From an uncultured Holophagaceae bacterium (GTDB lineage Bacteria; Acidobacteriota; Holophagae; Holophagales; Holophagaceae): DNA of 12,642 bases. Under the pieces are notes generated by a model. The model saw only the letters and a list, made by a program, of their open reading frames with translations, was not told where the DNA came from and did not search any database. The stretch's first letter is position 1, and each line of letters opens with the position of its first letter. The position numbers and the translations under genes were made by a program. Below are positions 1-6,290 of the stretch, piece after piece. The stretch covers positions 1 to 12,642 of the forward strand of contig CAIRAS010000345.1 of NCBI GenBank assembly GCA_903876615.1. The letters run 5' to 3'.

Positions 1-155
1 CTGTGGTAGTCCTTGCTGTGGATCTTGAAGTGCTCGGTCAGGTCGTTGATCCGCTTGGTGAGGATGGCCACCTGCACCTCGGGCGAACCCGTGTCCGACT
101 CGTGCTGCTTGAAGTCGTCGATGATGATCTTCTTCTGTTGAACGTCGAGGGCCAT
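1..155 (-). CDS. rpsO: 30S ribosomal protein S15 (5' part only)
   Basis: Ribosomal protein S15 binds 16S rRNA at the three-way junction of helices 20, 21 and 22 and helps assemble the platform of the small subunit. The visible protein starts [15 protein letters not shown] and continues through [16 protein letters not shown] to [10 protein letters not shown], which is the conserved N-terminal part of S15. The gene is cut by the left edge after 51 codons; the family is about 89 residues long. The ATG at 155 was chosen because AAGGAG (plus 161-166) lies five bases upstream and the protein begins where the family begins. The gene lies downstream of tRNA-Leu on the same strand. Its leader is structured (see 156-343), and S15 genes in several phyla are autoregulated through such leaders. 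Confidence 0.96.
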   Translation of the reverse strand, partial: MALDVQQKKIIIDDFKQHESDTGSPEVQVAILTKRINDLTEHFKIHSKDYH

Positions 156-343
156 GATGGCTCCTTTTCGGGGGTTCTCCCGTCACCCGCTACCAACGCT
201 GAGCGTTGCCAGGTTCGCCTGCGGCGAAAATCCTCAGTCCCGTACCAAGGATGGGTCGAACCTGGAAGAGGCCAGGCGCCTGTTATCAAGTGCTTTTGAT
301 CTTTTCTTGTCACCATTTTTTTGTCGGCGAAGCCGGCAAAAAA
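156..343 (-). promoter_or_regulatory. rpsO leader with competing RNA structures
   Basis: This 188-base stretch between tRNA-Leu and rpsO holds no gene. In the minus-strand RNA there are three perfect local hairpins: CCUGG/CCAGG (276-261, 6-nt loop), UUCGCC/GGCGAA (228-214, 3-nt loop) and CAACGC/GCGUUG (208-194, 3-nt loop). A 9-bp long-range pairing, CCAGGUUCG (265-257) with CGAACCUGG (217-209), uses one arm of each of the first two hairpins and so excludes them. The ribosome binding site AAGGAG is at 166-161. Alternative pairing of this kind suits an S15-responsive autoregulatory leader; that role is inferred. A weak promoter-like pair (GTGACA, 19 bases, TGATAA) sits near 314-284 and is not convincing. 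Confidence 0.5.
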
Positions 344-348
344 TGGTG
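311..348. repeat. 38-base palindrome overlapping the tRNA-Leu 3' end
   Basis: The arms CACCA + T-tract + GTCGGC (311-328) and GCCGGC + A-tract + TGGTG (332-348) pair across a GAA centre (329-331). The departures from perfect symmetry are one extra T (seven T versus six A) and one G/T pair. The right arm includes the last five bases of the tRNA gene (the CCA end at 344-346, the discriminator base and the last acceptor base). On the minus strand the T-tract precedes the GC core and the A-tract follows it, so this is not a canonical intrinsic terminator in either direction. It may be a dispersed palindromic repeat or an RNA-processing or termination hairpin. Confidence 0.6.
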
Positions 349-429
349 CGGATAGAGGGACTCGAACCCCCACGTCTTGTGAACACTAGCACCTGAAGCT
401 AGCGCGTCTACCAATTCCGCCATATCCGC
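344..429 (-). tRNA. tRNA-Leu (anticodon CAG)
   Basis: The reverse strand folds as a class II leucine tRNA of 86 bases. The acceptor arms GCGGATA and TATCCGC pair perfectly and are followed by an encoded discriminator A and CCA (344-346). The D-arm contains the usual AATTGGTAGAC. The anticodon stem CTAGC/GCTAG encloses the loop TTCAGGT, giving anticodon CAG, which reads CUG. A long variable arm follows, then the T-arm with loop TTCGAGT. CUG is a heavily used leucine codon in this GC-rich sequence. The gene lies between the pseudopilin operon and rpsO on the same strand and has its own candidate promoter at 478-506. Confidence 0.97.
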
Positions 430-477
430 ATGAAAGATCGTGCCGGGCCCCGAAGGTTCCGGATGTGCCGAACTCCA

Positions 478-506
478 AGACTAGCGTGAGACCCGCGGAG
501 AGGCAA
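478..506 (-). promoter_or_regulatory. candidate sigma70-like promoter for tRNA-Leu
   Basis: On the minus strand TTGCCT (506-501) and TAGTCT (483-478) are separated by exactly 17 bases. Four of six bases match the -35 consensus and three of six match the -10 consensus. Transcription would start about 40 bases before the mature tRNA 5' end. A 6-bp inverted repeat, GTGAGA (486-491) with TCTCAC (514-519), overlaps this element and the pseudopilin stop codon. No clear terminator separates the pseudopilin gene from the tRNA gene. Confidence 0.35.
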
Positions 507-515
507 CAGCGTTTC

Positions 516-974
516 TCACCACTCCCGGTAGGGGATGCCGTTCATGCCGGTGCCCTGGTGCTGGGTGTAGACGTCGTAGACATGGCCCCCGCCCCAGCTG
601 GTGCTGGTGACGTCATCGTTGGTGTTGCGCATGCCCCATTCCGGCTTGCCGCTGAAGGGATCCACGGGAATGCGGCGAAGAAAGCGCATCTTGCGGCTCA
701 GGGAACCCGTGAGGGGCACGCCCTCCACCAGGATCTCCAGGCTTTCCGGGTAGAAGTTGGCATCGGCGGGCGGGGCCTTGATCTTCTGCATCTCCGCCTG
801 CTTCTTGTAGTCGTCGATGGCAAGGCGGATCTCCCGCAGGGCCCGGCGGAGCTCCAGCTCCTGCTGGCGCTTGAACCCGTTGCGGGCCAGGGGCACGACC
901 ACGGACGCCAAAATCATGAGTACGGTGGCGGTGACCACCAGCTCCAGCAGGGTGAAGCCGCCCTGACGCTTCAC
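516..974 (-). CDS. type II secretion pseudopilin, GspG/OxpG-like
   Basis: This 152-residue protein is a type II secretion pseudopilin: an inner-membrane protein that prepilin peptidase cleaves and methylates before it polymerises into the periplasmic shaft. The N-terminus MKRQGGFTLLELVV carries the class III signal. Cleavage is expected between Gly7 and Phe8, with Glu at +5, followed by a hydrophobic helix to about residue 28. The C-terminal part has IPVDPFSGKPEWGM, a YDV segment and the ending NGIPYREW, a pattern I associate with OxpG-like GspG relatives rather than with structural PilA. It starts with GTG, and its GTGA start overlaps the secretin stop by four bases, so it is probably translationally coupled as the last gene of the operon. 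The exact substrate cannot be read from the sequence. Confidence 0.9.
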   Translation of the reverse strand: MKRQGGFTLLELVVTATVLMILASVVVPLARNGFKRQQELELRRALREIRLAIDDYKKQAEMQKIKAPPADANFYPESLEILVEGVPLTGSLSRKMRFLRRIPVDPFSGKPEWGMRNTNDDVTSTSWGGGHVYDVYTQHQGTGMNGIPYREW

Positions 975-3334
975 TGCACCGTCACAAGCGCGTTGGACCA
1001 GCGCCCGGAGATGGGTCCGGTGCCGATGAGGAACTGCCCGCTCTGGATCAGCACGGGCGCGTTGCCCGCCGTCAGGCCCTCGAGTTCCAGCGTGGCGAAG
1101 GGCCCGGAGTCGGTGCCCGAGGCGCTGCGCCGGAAGACCAGCTTGAGGAGGCCGTCCTTGCCGGGAAACTGCTCAAGCCCGCCACCATCGCCCGAGAGGA
1201 ACTCGCCGGGGGTGACGCCCTGGAGCCGCAGACCCGGGGGCAGGCGGAGCTCGAGGATGCCGGAGGTGAGGCCCTGTCCACCACTGACCGTGAGGGTGAT
1301 GCGTGCCTTCTGGCCAGCCTTGATCTCCGAGGCCACGGGCGACATGAAGATCACCAGGTCCGAAGGGGCGGGTGGGGCGTCACTCGGGGCCCCAGGTTTC
1401 TTCTCCTGGATGGCGTCCGAGGGGGGGATGACGGGCTGAGCGGGCGGGTCCTGGGGCGTCGTCGGGTTGGGGGTGGCCGGCACGGCGGCGGTGGCCTCAG
1501 CTCCAGGAACCACCGGCGGGGTGGCGGGCTTGACGGCGGGGGCGGTCGGCACGGCGGGCTTGGTCGCGGGGACCACGAGCGCGACGGGCTTGGGGGGCGC
1601 CTTCTTCACCGGCTCTGGTGAGAAGGGCCCCGACTTGGAGGCCGCATCCTCGGGATTGAAGGGGGCCATGTCCTGTTCCGTCAGGACCGGCTTGCGCACC
1701 AGCACCGCCCGGATGGTGAGGATCACGTCGGTCTTGGCCTTGCTGTTGTTGGTGTTACCCAGCAGGCGGCCGATGAGGGGGATGTCCGTAAGGCCCCAGA
1801 TGCCCTGCAGGCCCTTCTGCTCCTCGTCCTTGAGCAGGCCACCGAAGATGGCGGTCTCGCCGTCCCGCAGGCGGGCCATAGTCTTGATCTGGCGCTTGCC
1901 GAGGTCGGGGCGGCCCGGGGTGGACCCGGACTTGAGGGTCGTCACTTCACTGTCGAGCTCCAGAGTGATCTCGCCGTTGTTGTGGACGCGGGGCTTGACC
2001 TTGATCTTCACGCCGACGTCCTCATAGGAGAAGGAGGTCTGGCCCACGCCGCCCAGCAGGGAGGAGGACAGGGCGGACGAGGTGGTGGTGCCCGTGGAGG
2101 GCATGGAGAGCTGGCTCTGGGTGGTGGAGATCTTCTCGCCGATGTTCACTTCGCCGGACTCGCCGGAGAGCACCCGCACGTTGGGACTGGCCACCAGCCG
2201 GGCATCGCCGTTGCTCTTGAGGAAGTCCAGGGCGAGGTTCGGGAACAGCACGCGGATGTCCGCCGTGTGGATCTTGGTGAAGCCGGAGTTCGTGTTCATG
2301 CCCGAGGTGTTGTTCACGGTGGTGGCGCCCAGGCGGTAGGTGCCGGAGGTGTCGGAGGCATTGACCACCGGCAGCAGACCCGCGTGCTCGAGGCTGTTCT
2401 CGGTGACTTCCATCAGCTCGAGGTAGACCATGACCTCGGCCTTGGCCTTGTCCAGGGTGCGGATCACCTGATCCACGATGGCGAGTTCGAGGGGCTTGGC
2501 CTTGACGATGAGCGCGTTGATCCGCTTGTCCGTGAAGACGCGCAGCTGGGGATTGATGGTAGTCAAGGTGGAGCGCAGCTCGTTGGGATCCGCGTGGGAG
2601 AGGTAGTAGGTCTTGATGATCTGATTTTCGTACTGTTCCCGGTTCTGGGGCGTGGCCTTGAAGATCATGATGGTGTTCTTGTCGATCACCTTGAAGAACA
2701 GGTCGTTCTGGAGCATCAGCGTATCCAGCACCCGCTGGAAGGGCAGGCCGCGCAGGTCGATGGAGATCGTCGCGTCCTGGAAGGAGGTGTGGGTGATGAT
2801 GTTCACGCCGGAGGCCTTGCTCAGGGTGCCGAAGATCTCCTTGAGGCTGGTGCGCCGGCTGAAGTTCAGGTCGATGCCGTCGATGGAGCGGGGGTTCAGC
2901 TGGACGACGTTGGTGGCGTCCGCCTTGACCTTCATCAGGTCCAGGTCCTCGGCGGAGTCCGCCTCGGCCTTTTCCCGGGCGAGCTTCTGCTCCAGCTTGA
3001 TGAGCCAGTCCTGGGCGATCTGGTTGTCGGGATCCAGCACCAGGGCCTTCCGCACCTCCGTGAGCAGCGTGTCGGTGTAGCCCTTCATCTCGGCCTGGCG
3101 GGCCAGGGTCAGGTGGGCCTCGGCGGCCCGCTGGGAAGCGCGCTTGATGCCGATCCGGGCCTTGGTGTTGGTGGGGTCGCTCCGGAGGGCGGACCGGTAC
3201 TCGGCCACCGCCTCGTCGTAGCGGCCCTCGTCAAACGCCTTGTTGGCCCGGTGCAGGCTGCAGCCGAGGGTCAGCAGCAGGAGGGTGGCCACCAGCAGGG
3301 GTTTGCGGAGCAGGGCGAAGGAGGGAGTCGGCAT
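971..3334 (-). CDS. secretin (PilQ/GspD-like lipoprotein with TPR and cohesin domains)
   Basis: This 787-residue protein is the outer-membrane channel of the machine. Residues 1-24 are a signal peptide ending in TLGC; Cys25 is a likely lipidation site, although the -3 residue (Thr) is atypical. Residues 29-120 form TPR-like helices. N0/STN and N1-type domains occupy about 150-300. The secretin core spans about 375-550, with VASPNVRVLSGESG, the VGVKIKVKPRV strand and the GLTDIPLIGRLLG signature. A Pro/Ala-rich linker (about 565-660) leads to a cohesin-like beta-sandwich at 660-787, with VIFMSPVASEIKAGQ near its start. The gene begins 17 bases after the PilP-like stop, with AAGGA upstream, and overlaps the pseudopilin gene by four bases. 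Multimerisation into the usual ring is inferred from the family. Confidence 0.93.
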   Translation of the reverse strand: MPTPSFALLRKPLLVATLLLLTLGCSLHRANKAFDEGRYDEAVAEYRSALRSDPTNTKARIGIKRASQRAAEAHLTLARQAEMKGYTDTLLTEVRKALVLDPDNQIAQDWLIKLEQKLAREKAEADSAEDLDLMKVKADATNVVQLNPRSIDGIDLNFSRRTSLKEIFGTLSKASGVNIITHTSFQDATISIDLRGLPFQRVLDTLMLQNDLFFKVIDKNTIMIFKATPQNREQYENQIIKTYYLSHADPNELRSTLTTINPQLRVFTDKRINALIVKAKPLELAIVDQVIRTLDKAKAEVMVYLELMEVTENSLEHAGLLPVVNASDTSGTYRLGATTVNNTSGMNTNSGFTKIHTADIRVLFPNLALDFLKSNGDARLVASPNVRVLSGESGEVNIGEKISTTQSQLSMPSTGTTTSSALSSSLLGGVGQTSFSYEDVGVKIKVKPRVHNNGEITLELDSEVTTLKSGSTPGRPDLGKRQIKTMARLRDGETAIFGGLLKDEEQKGLQGIWGLTDIPLIGRLLGNTNNSKAKTDVILTIRAVLVRKPVLTEQDMAPFNPEDAASKSGPFSPEPVKKAPPKPVALVVPATKPAVPTAPAVKPATPPVVPGAEATAAVPATPNPTTPQDPPAQPVIPPSDAIQEKKPGAPSDAPPAPSDLVIFMSPVASEIKAGQKARITLTVSGGQGLTSGILELRLPPGLRLQGVTPGEFLSGDGGGLEQFPGKDGLLKLVFRRSASGTDSGPFATLELEGLTAGNAPVLIQSGQFLIGTGPISGRWSNALVTVQ

Positions 3335-3351
3335 GGGGGGCGTCCTTCGAA

Positions 3352-4011
3352 TCAGAATTGGTTCGTCACGGCAGCGCCGCCGGAGGCCTCGCGGACCTCC
3401 AGGACCACGCGGAGGTCCGGATACTTCGTGTTCTGGAATTCGGCCTTCGTGTCGAGGATTGAGACCAGCTTCCAGCGTTCCTTGAGGAGGGTGCCCTGGG
3501 TCAGGGTGACGGGTTCCTCGCCCTTCATGAAGGCGCCCACGGACCCCGAGGGGCTGCCCTTGAAGAAGCCCAGGTAGCGGAGATCCTGGGGCCGTCCCGC
3601 GAACTCGGCGGCCTTGACCTGGGCCAAGCGTTGGGCCTCAAGCTCGGCGGCGGTCGGCGGCGGCGGGGGTGGCGGCGGTGGCGGTGGCGGCTTGGTGGGG
3701 GGCGGGATCGGGGACTCGAACACGAAGAGGTCCCGCAGGATCTTGGGCTTCGGCGGCAGCTCCCCCGCCTTGTCGAGGGCGGCGAGGTCCGGCAGCCGAC
3801 GCAGCCCCTGGAGCTGCCGGGAGTCGAGGTTGGTGGCGGCGCGGGTCTCGCCAGGGCGGCGGCCCTTGGGGGCATCTGGGGCGAAGACCGTGTAGAGGAA
3901 GTAGCTGATGACCACGGCGAAGCCGGCGAGCGCCAGCTGGGTCTTGCGGTTGGAGCGGAGCTCCTGGAGCATGCCCTGGAGGTCGGTGCCGCGGGGGGAG
4001 GTGGCGTTCAT
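3352..4011 (-). CDS. PilP/GspC-like periplasmic connector
   Basis: This 219-residue protein probably links the inner-membrane platform to the secretin. It has one transmembrane helix at about residues 24-43, and the rest is periplasmic. A segment ILRDLFVFE (91-99) resembles the R-D-P-F motif at the start of PilP and GspC domains. A run of 12 prolines (108-119) follows, then a beta-rich domain (about 143-207) with YLGFFKG and WKLVSILDTKAEF, typical of the homology region that contacts the secretin N0 domain. Unlike classical PilP it is anchored by a helix and not by a lipid. Its ATG overlaps the PilO-like stop by four bases. Assignment to PilP or GspC rests on position and fold pattern; overall identity is probably low. 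Confidence 0.8.
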   Translation of the reverse strand: MNATSPRGTDLQGMLQELRSNRKTQLALAGFAVVISYFLYTVFAPDAPKGRRPGETRAATNLDSRQLQGLRRLPDLAALDKAGELPPKPKILRDLFVFESPIPPPTKPPPPPPPPPPPPTAAELEAQRLAQVKAAEFAGRPQDLRYLGFFKGSPSGSVGAFMKGEEPVTLTQGTLLKERWKLVSILDTKAEFQNTKYPDLRVVLEVREASGGAAVTNQF

Positions 4012-4589
4012 GCTTCGCCCTCCTCACGCTCAGGGGCGCCTGCTTTCCGGAAGGCCCGCAGCACGATGTTGAGCCGGGCCCCCTCGGGGCTTTCTTCCAG
4101 GCGCCCGTCGCGGACGGCGAAGGGCAGGCCAGAGCCCTCGAGCTCAAGCATGAAGGCCTTGTGGTTCGCATAGAGGCCCAGGGCGACGAACTCGACCTCC
4201 ACGGCCTCGAGATCTGTGCCGCGGGCCCCCTCGCGGCTGGGCAGACCGTATTTCACGTTCTGCAGGCGCAGGCCGTGCTTCTTCGCTAGCAGGTGCAGGG
4301 TCTTGCTGAGGCTCCACTGGAGCTCTCCCGCCGAGCCGCGGGGCAGGCGGGTTTCCAGGTCGGCCAGGGTCTCCCGGCCGCGCCGGAGCCGGTCGGCCAG
4401 ACGCTGCAGCTCCTGGAGCTGCTGGACCTGCTGGTTCCGGGCGAGCTCGGCACCGCGCCGGGCCTTCAGCTGCTGATTCAGCTGCTGGGAGGCGTCCGGC
4501 AGGAGAAAGAGGGCCACGCCCAAGCCGAGCACCGCGCCCAGGGCGCCCATGGCGAGGCGGAGGCGGCTCGCGCGCAAGGGACTGGTCAT
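4008..4589 (-). CDS. PilO-like inner-membrane assembly protein
   Basis: This 193-residue protein has the PilO layout: a short cytoplasmic N-terminus, one transmembrane helix (about 12-30), a Gln/Leu/Arg-rich coiled coil (about 35-80), and a small ferredoxin-like periplasmic domain (about 88-182) with HLLAKKHGLRLQNVKYG and an EVEFVALGLYANHKAFMLEL strand-helix unit. In type IV pilus and related type II machines PilO pairs with PilN and aligns the cytoplasmic ring with the periplasmic connector. It overlaps the neighbours on both sides by four bases, so the PilN:PilO:PilP ratio is probably set by coupled translation. The acidic tail (EREEGEA) has no known role. Confidence 0.88.
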   Translation of the reverse strand: MTSPLRASRLRLAMGALGAVLGLGVALFLLPDASQQLNQQLKARRGAELARNQQVQQLQELQRLADRLRRGRETLADLETRLPRGSAGELQWSLSKTLHLLAKKHGLRLQNVKYGLPSREGARGTDLEAVEVEFVALGLYANHKAFMLELEGSGLPFAVRDGRLEESPEGARLNIVLRAFRKAGAPEREEGEA

Positions 4590-5383
4590 TGCGGGTTCCT
4601 CGGATCAGCGGGGCGCACGCGGACGCGGCGGGGCCGGAGCGGGCCCTCGTCCTCGCGGGGGGGGGGCGGAGCGGGAGGGGTTGGCTTGATGACGGGGGGG
4701 ACCACCGGCTGCGAGGCGGGACGAAGGGGGGCGGCGACGGCCACGGGGCGGGCGATGGCCTTGGCTGCAGGCGGGGCGGCGACGCCCTGCTTGATCACCT
4801 TCACCTGGAAGGGGGGCGGAATGGGCGCAGCGGGCAGGCTGAGCTCGAAGTCCCAGCCGCCGCCGGCGCGCTCCGATTCGCGCTCCAGCACCACCTGCGC
4901 GAAGACCGGGGTGGCCCGCAGGGCCTCGACGAAGGCGGCTTCCGCTTCGCGGGTCCGGGCCTCGCCCTTGAGCTTCATGAGCACCTGCTGGTTGTTGCTG
5001 CGGGCGCGCTGAATCCCCTTGAGCCGCATGTCGGGCACCATGCACTGCTCCAGTTCAGCCGTGAGGCGGGACCAGGGCAGGCTGCGCTCCTGGAGGATCT
5101 TCTCGGCGAGCTTCCAGCGCGACTGCTCCTTGCCCGCGTCCATGTCCTGGAGCGAGGACTGGAGCTGCTGCTCCTGCCGGGAAGCGCGCTTGGCCTCCTC
5201 GGTGAGGCTGACCGCATCCCGGCCGGCGCGGCTGGCCTGGGCGTAGGCCCGCCAGGTGAAGCCGATGCTCCCGATCAGGAGCAGGCTCCCGAGGCCGACG
5301 GCTGCCCACCCGATGGTCTGGTGCCGCTGGCGCCAGAGACTGGGTCGGGGCGCCAGGTTGAGGGGGAGGACGGGAACGGCCAT
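4586..5383 (-). CDS. PilN-like inner-membrane assembly protein with proline-rich tail
   Basis: This 265-residue protein begins with a short cytoplasmic segment containing PLNLAPRP, the equivalent of the conserved N-terminal motif by which PilN binds PilM. A transmembrane helix (about 24-46), a coiled coil (about 50-100) and a periplasmic alpha/beta domain (to about 185) follow. The last 80 residues are rich in Pro, Ala and Arg and are an extension beyond the usual PilN length of about 180-200. A run of 10 cytosines on the coding strand (4657-4666) lies in that tail. The start overlaps the PilM-like stop by one base and the stop overlaps the PilO-like start by four bases. The tail composition suggests an unstructured periplasmic segment. 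Confidence 0.86.
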   Translation of the reverse strand: MAVPVLPLNLAPRPSLWRQRHQTIGWAAVGLGSLLLIGSIGFTWRAYAQASRAGRDAVSLTEEAKRASRQEQQLQSSLQDMDAGKEQSRWKLAEKILQERSLPWSRLTAELEQCMVPDMRLKGIQRARSNNQQVLMKLKGEARTREAEAAFVEALRATPVFAQVVLERESERAGGGWDFELSLPAAPIPPPFQVKVIKQGVAAPPAAKAIARPVAVAAPLRPASQPVVPPVIKPTPPAPPPPREDEGPLRPRRVRVRPADPRNPQ

Positions 5384-6156
5384 CAGCGCGTCTCCCCGAG
5401 TGCGAACCGCTCATCGAGGTAGCGGATGGGCAGGTTGCTCTCAGGCCAGGCGGCGGCACCCCAGATCAGCAGCTGCTGCGGGGTCCGGGATTCCCGCTGG
5501 AGGAAGGCCGCGCTGGGCGCGATGCGCTCCTCCAGCCAGCCCTCGGGATCCAGGGGTTCAGACCACTGGCGCAGCAGGCAGAGGGTTCGGCCCCAGGCGA
5601 CCAGGGTGCCCGCATAGCGCCCGGAGTCGGTGGGACTCAAGGACAGCAGCATGCCGGGCAGGGTGAGGGACGGGGCCAGCAGGTTGTAGAGATGGAGCCA
5701 GCGGGGTGTGAGGCCATGGAGGGTGCGGTCCAGGCGGAAACCCAGCTGCAGGATGCTCTCCCGGAAGTCCTCCCGGATGCCCGAGGCCAGCCAGGTGCCT
5801 GGTTCCACCTCGAGGGCTTGAACGAAATGGGGTGAATCCAGAGCCAGGGCCTGGGTGAAGCGCCAGCGGAGGAAGGCCTCCTGGGCTTCGGCCCCCCGGG
5901 GGAGCTCCGTGAGGTCCCGCAGCAGTAGGGAGGGCGTCCAGAGGTCGTCCACCACCCACTTGGTGGGGCCAGCCGGCAGGGCGGACAGGGCCGGGAGCAG
6001 CTGGGCCTCGTCAGGTAGCCCCCGAATGGGCGCCCGGAAGGGGCCGGCCAGCACGCGATGGGCCTCGAGCCAGAGCAGGGAGGTGTCGGGAGGGGCGAGC
6101 AAGGAGAGTTTCACGGGCGGTCCAGGGTGGTGGGGCTGCCAGCCTCGGTCCGACAC
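5383..6156 (-). CDS. PilM-like protein, degenerate actin-like (PilM/GspL type)
   Basis: This first gene of the operon encodes 257 residues. By position it is PilM, the cytoplasmic actin-like protein that binds the PilN tail. Residues 85-165 match the PilM pattern of helix plus strand: EAFLRWRFTQALALDSPHFVQALEVE, then WLASGIREDFRESILQLGFRLD. It is about 100 residues shorter than classical PilM, and the expected N-terminal nucleotide-binding motif (Asp-Gly-Ser with a following Lys) is absent; the equivalent stretch reads VKLSLLAPPDTSLLWLEAHR. ATP binding is therefore doubtful. GTG at 6156 was chosen because GGAGG (plus 6164-6168) lies seven bases upstream. A second GTG at 6114 would start at VKLSLLAP but has a poor binding site. 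Confidence 0.7.
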   Translation of the reverse strand: MSDRGWQPHHPGPPVKLSLLAPPDTSLLWLEAHRVLAGPFRAPIRGLPDEAQLLPALSALPAGPTKWVVDDLWTPSLLLRDLTELPRGAEAQEAFLRWRFTQALALDSPHFVQALEVEPGTWLASGIREDFRESILQLGFRLDRTLHGLTPRWLHLYNLLAPSLTLPGMLLSLSPTDSGRYAGTLVAWGRTLCLLRQWSEPLDPEGWLEERIAPSAAFLQRESRTPQQLLIWGAAAWPESNLPIRYLDERFALGETR

Positions 6157-6163
6157 CCGTGAG

Positions 6164-6168
6164 CCTCC
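6164..6168 (-). promoter_or_regulatory. ribosome binding site GGAGG deciding the GTG start of the PilM-like gene
   Basis: GGAGG on the minus strand ends seven bases before the GTG at 6156. The competing in-frame GTG at 6114 has only a weak GGA upstream. This supports a 14-residue N-terminal extension (MSDRGWQPHHPGPP) before the conserved part of the protein. Confidence 0.65.
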
Positions 6169-6249
6169 GCCCGGACAGGGGGCGCAGGATCAGTGGGGAG
6201 GACTGGGTACGGCTGCACAGATATCTCCTGACGGGCCTGGGAACACCCG

Positions 6250-6278
6250 AGTCTAGCGGGCTTCCAGCCGATTCCCAA
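6250..6278 (-). promoter_or_regulatory. candidate sigma70-like promoter of the secretion operon
   Basis: On the minus strand TTGGGA (6278-6273) and TAGACT (6255-6250) are spaced by 17 bases, each matching four of six consensus positions. The start point would be near 6243, giving a leader of roughly 87 bases before the GTG at 6156. The -35 element lies inside the perfect palindrome at 6274-6290, so a repressor or activator bound there could control the operon. No comparably good promoter is visible for smc on the plus strand. Confidence 0.45.
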
Positions 6279-6290
6279 GGGGCCCTTGGG
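6274..6290. repeat. perfect 17-base palindrome in the smc/secretion-operon spacer
   Basis: CCCAAGGG (6274-6281) and CCCTTGGG (6283-6290) are exact inverted arms around a single G. The element overlaps the -35 hexamer of the candidate operon promoter and lies about 80 bases upstream of the preferred smc start. Its position and symmetry fit an operator for a dimeric regulator. An RNA hairpin is unlikely because a one-base loop cannot close. Confidence 0.5.

Noticed and set aside
311..348. Intrinsic terminator of tRNA-Leu
   Set aside because: On the minus strand the T-tract comes before the GC-rich core and A residues follow it, so the U-run expected after a terminator hairpin is missing.
1982..3577. 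Plus-strand open frame antisense to the secretin and PilP-like genes
   Set aside because: Its protein is a low-complexity Gly/Val/Asp/Leu string with no domain, while the minus strand encodes clear secretin motifs across the same bases.
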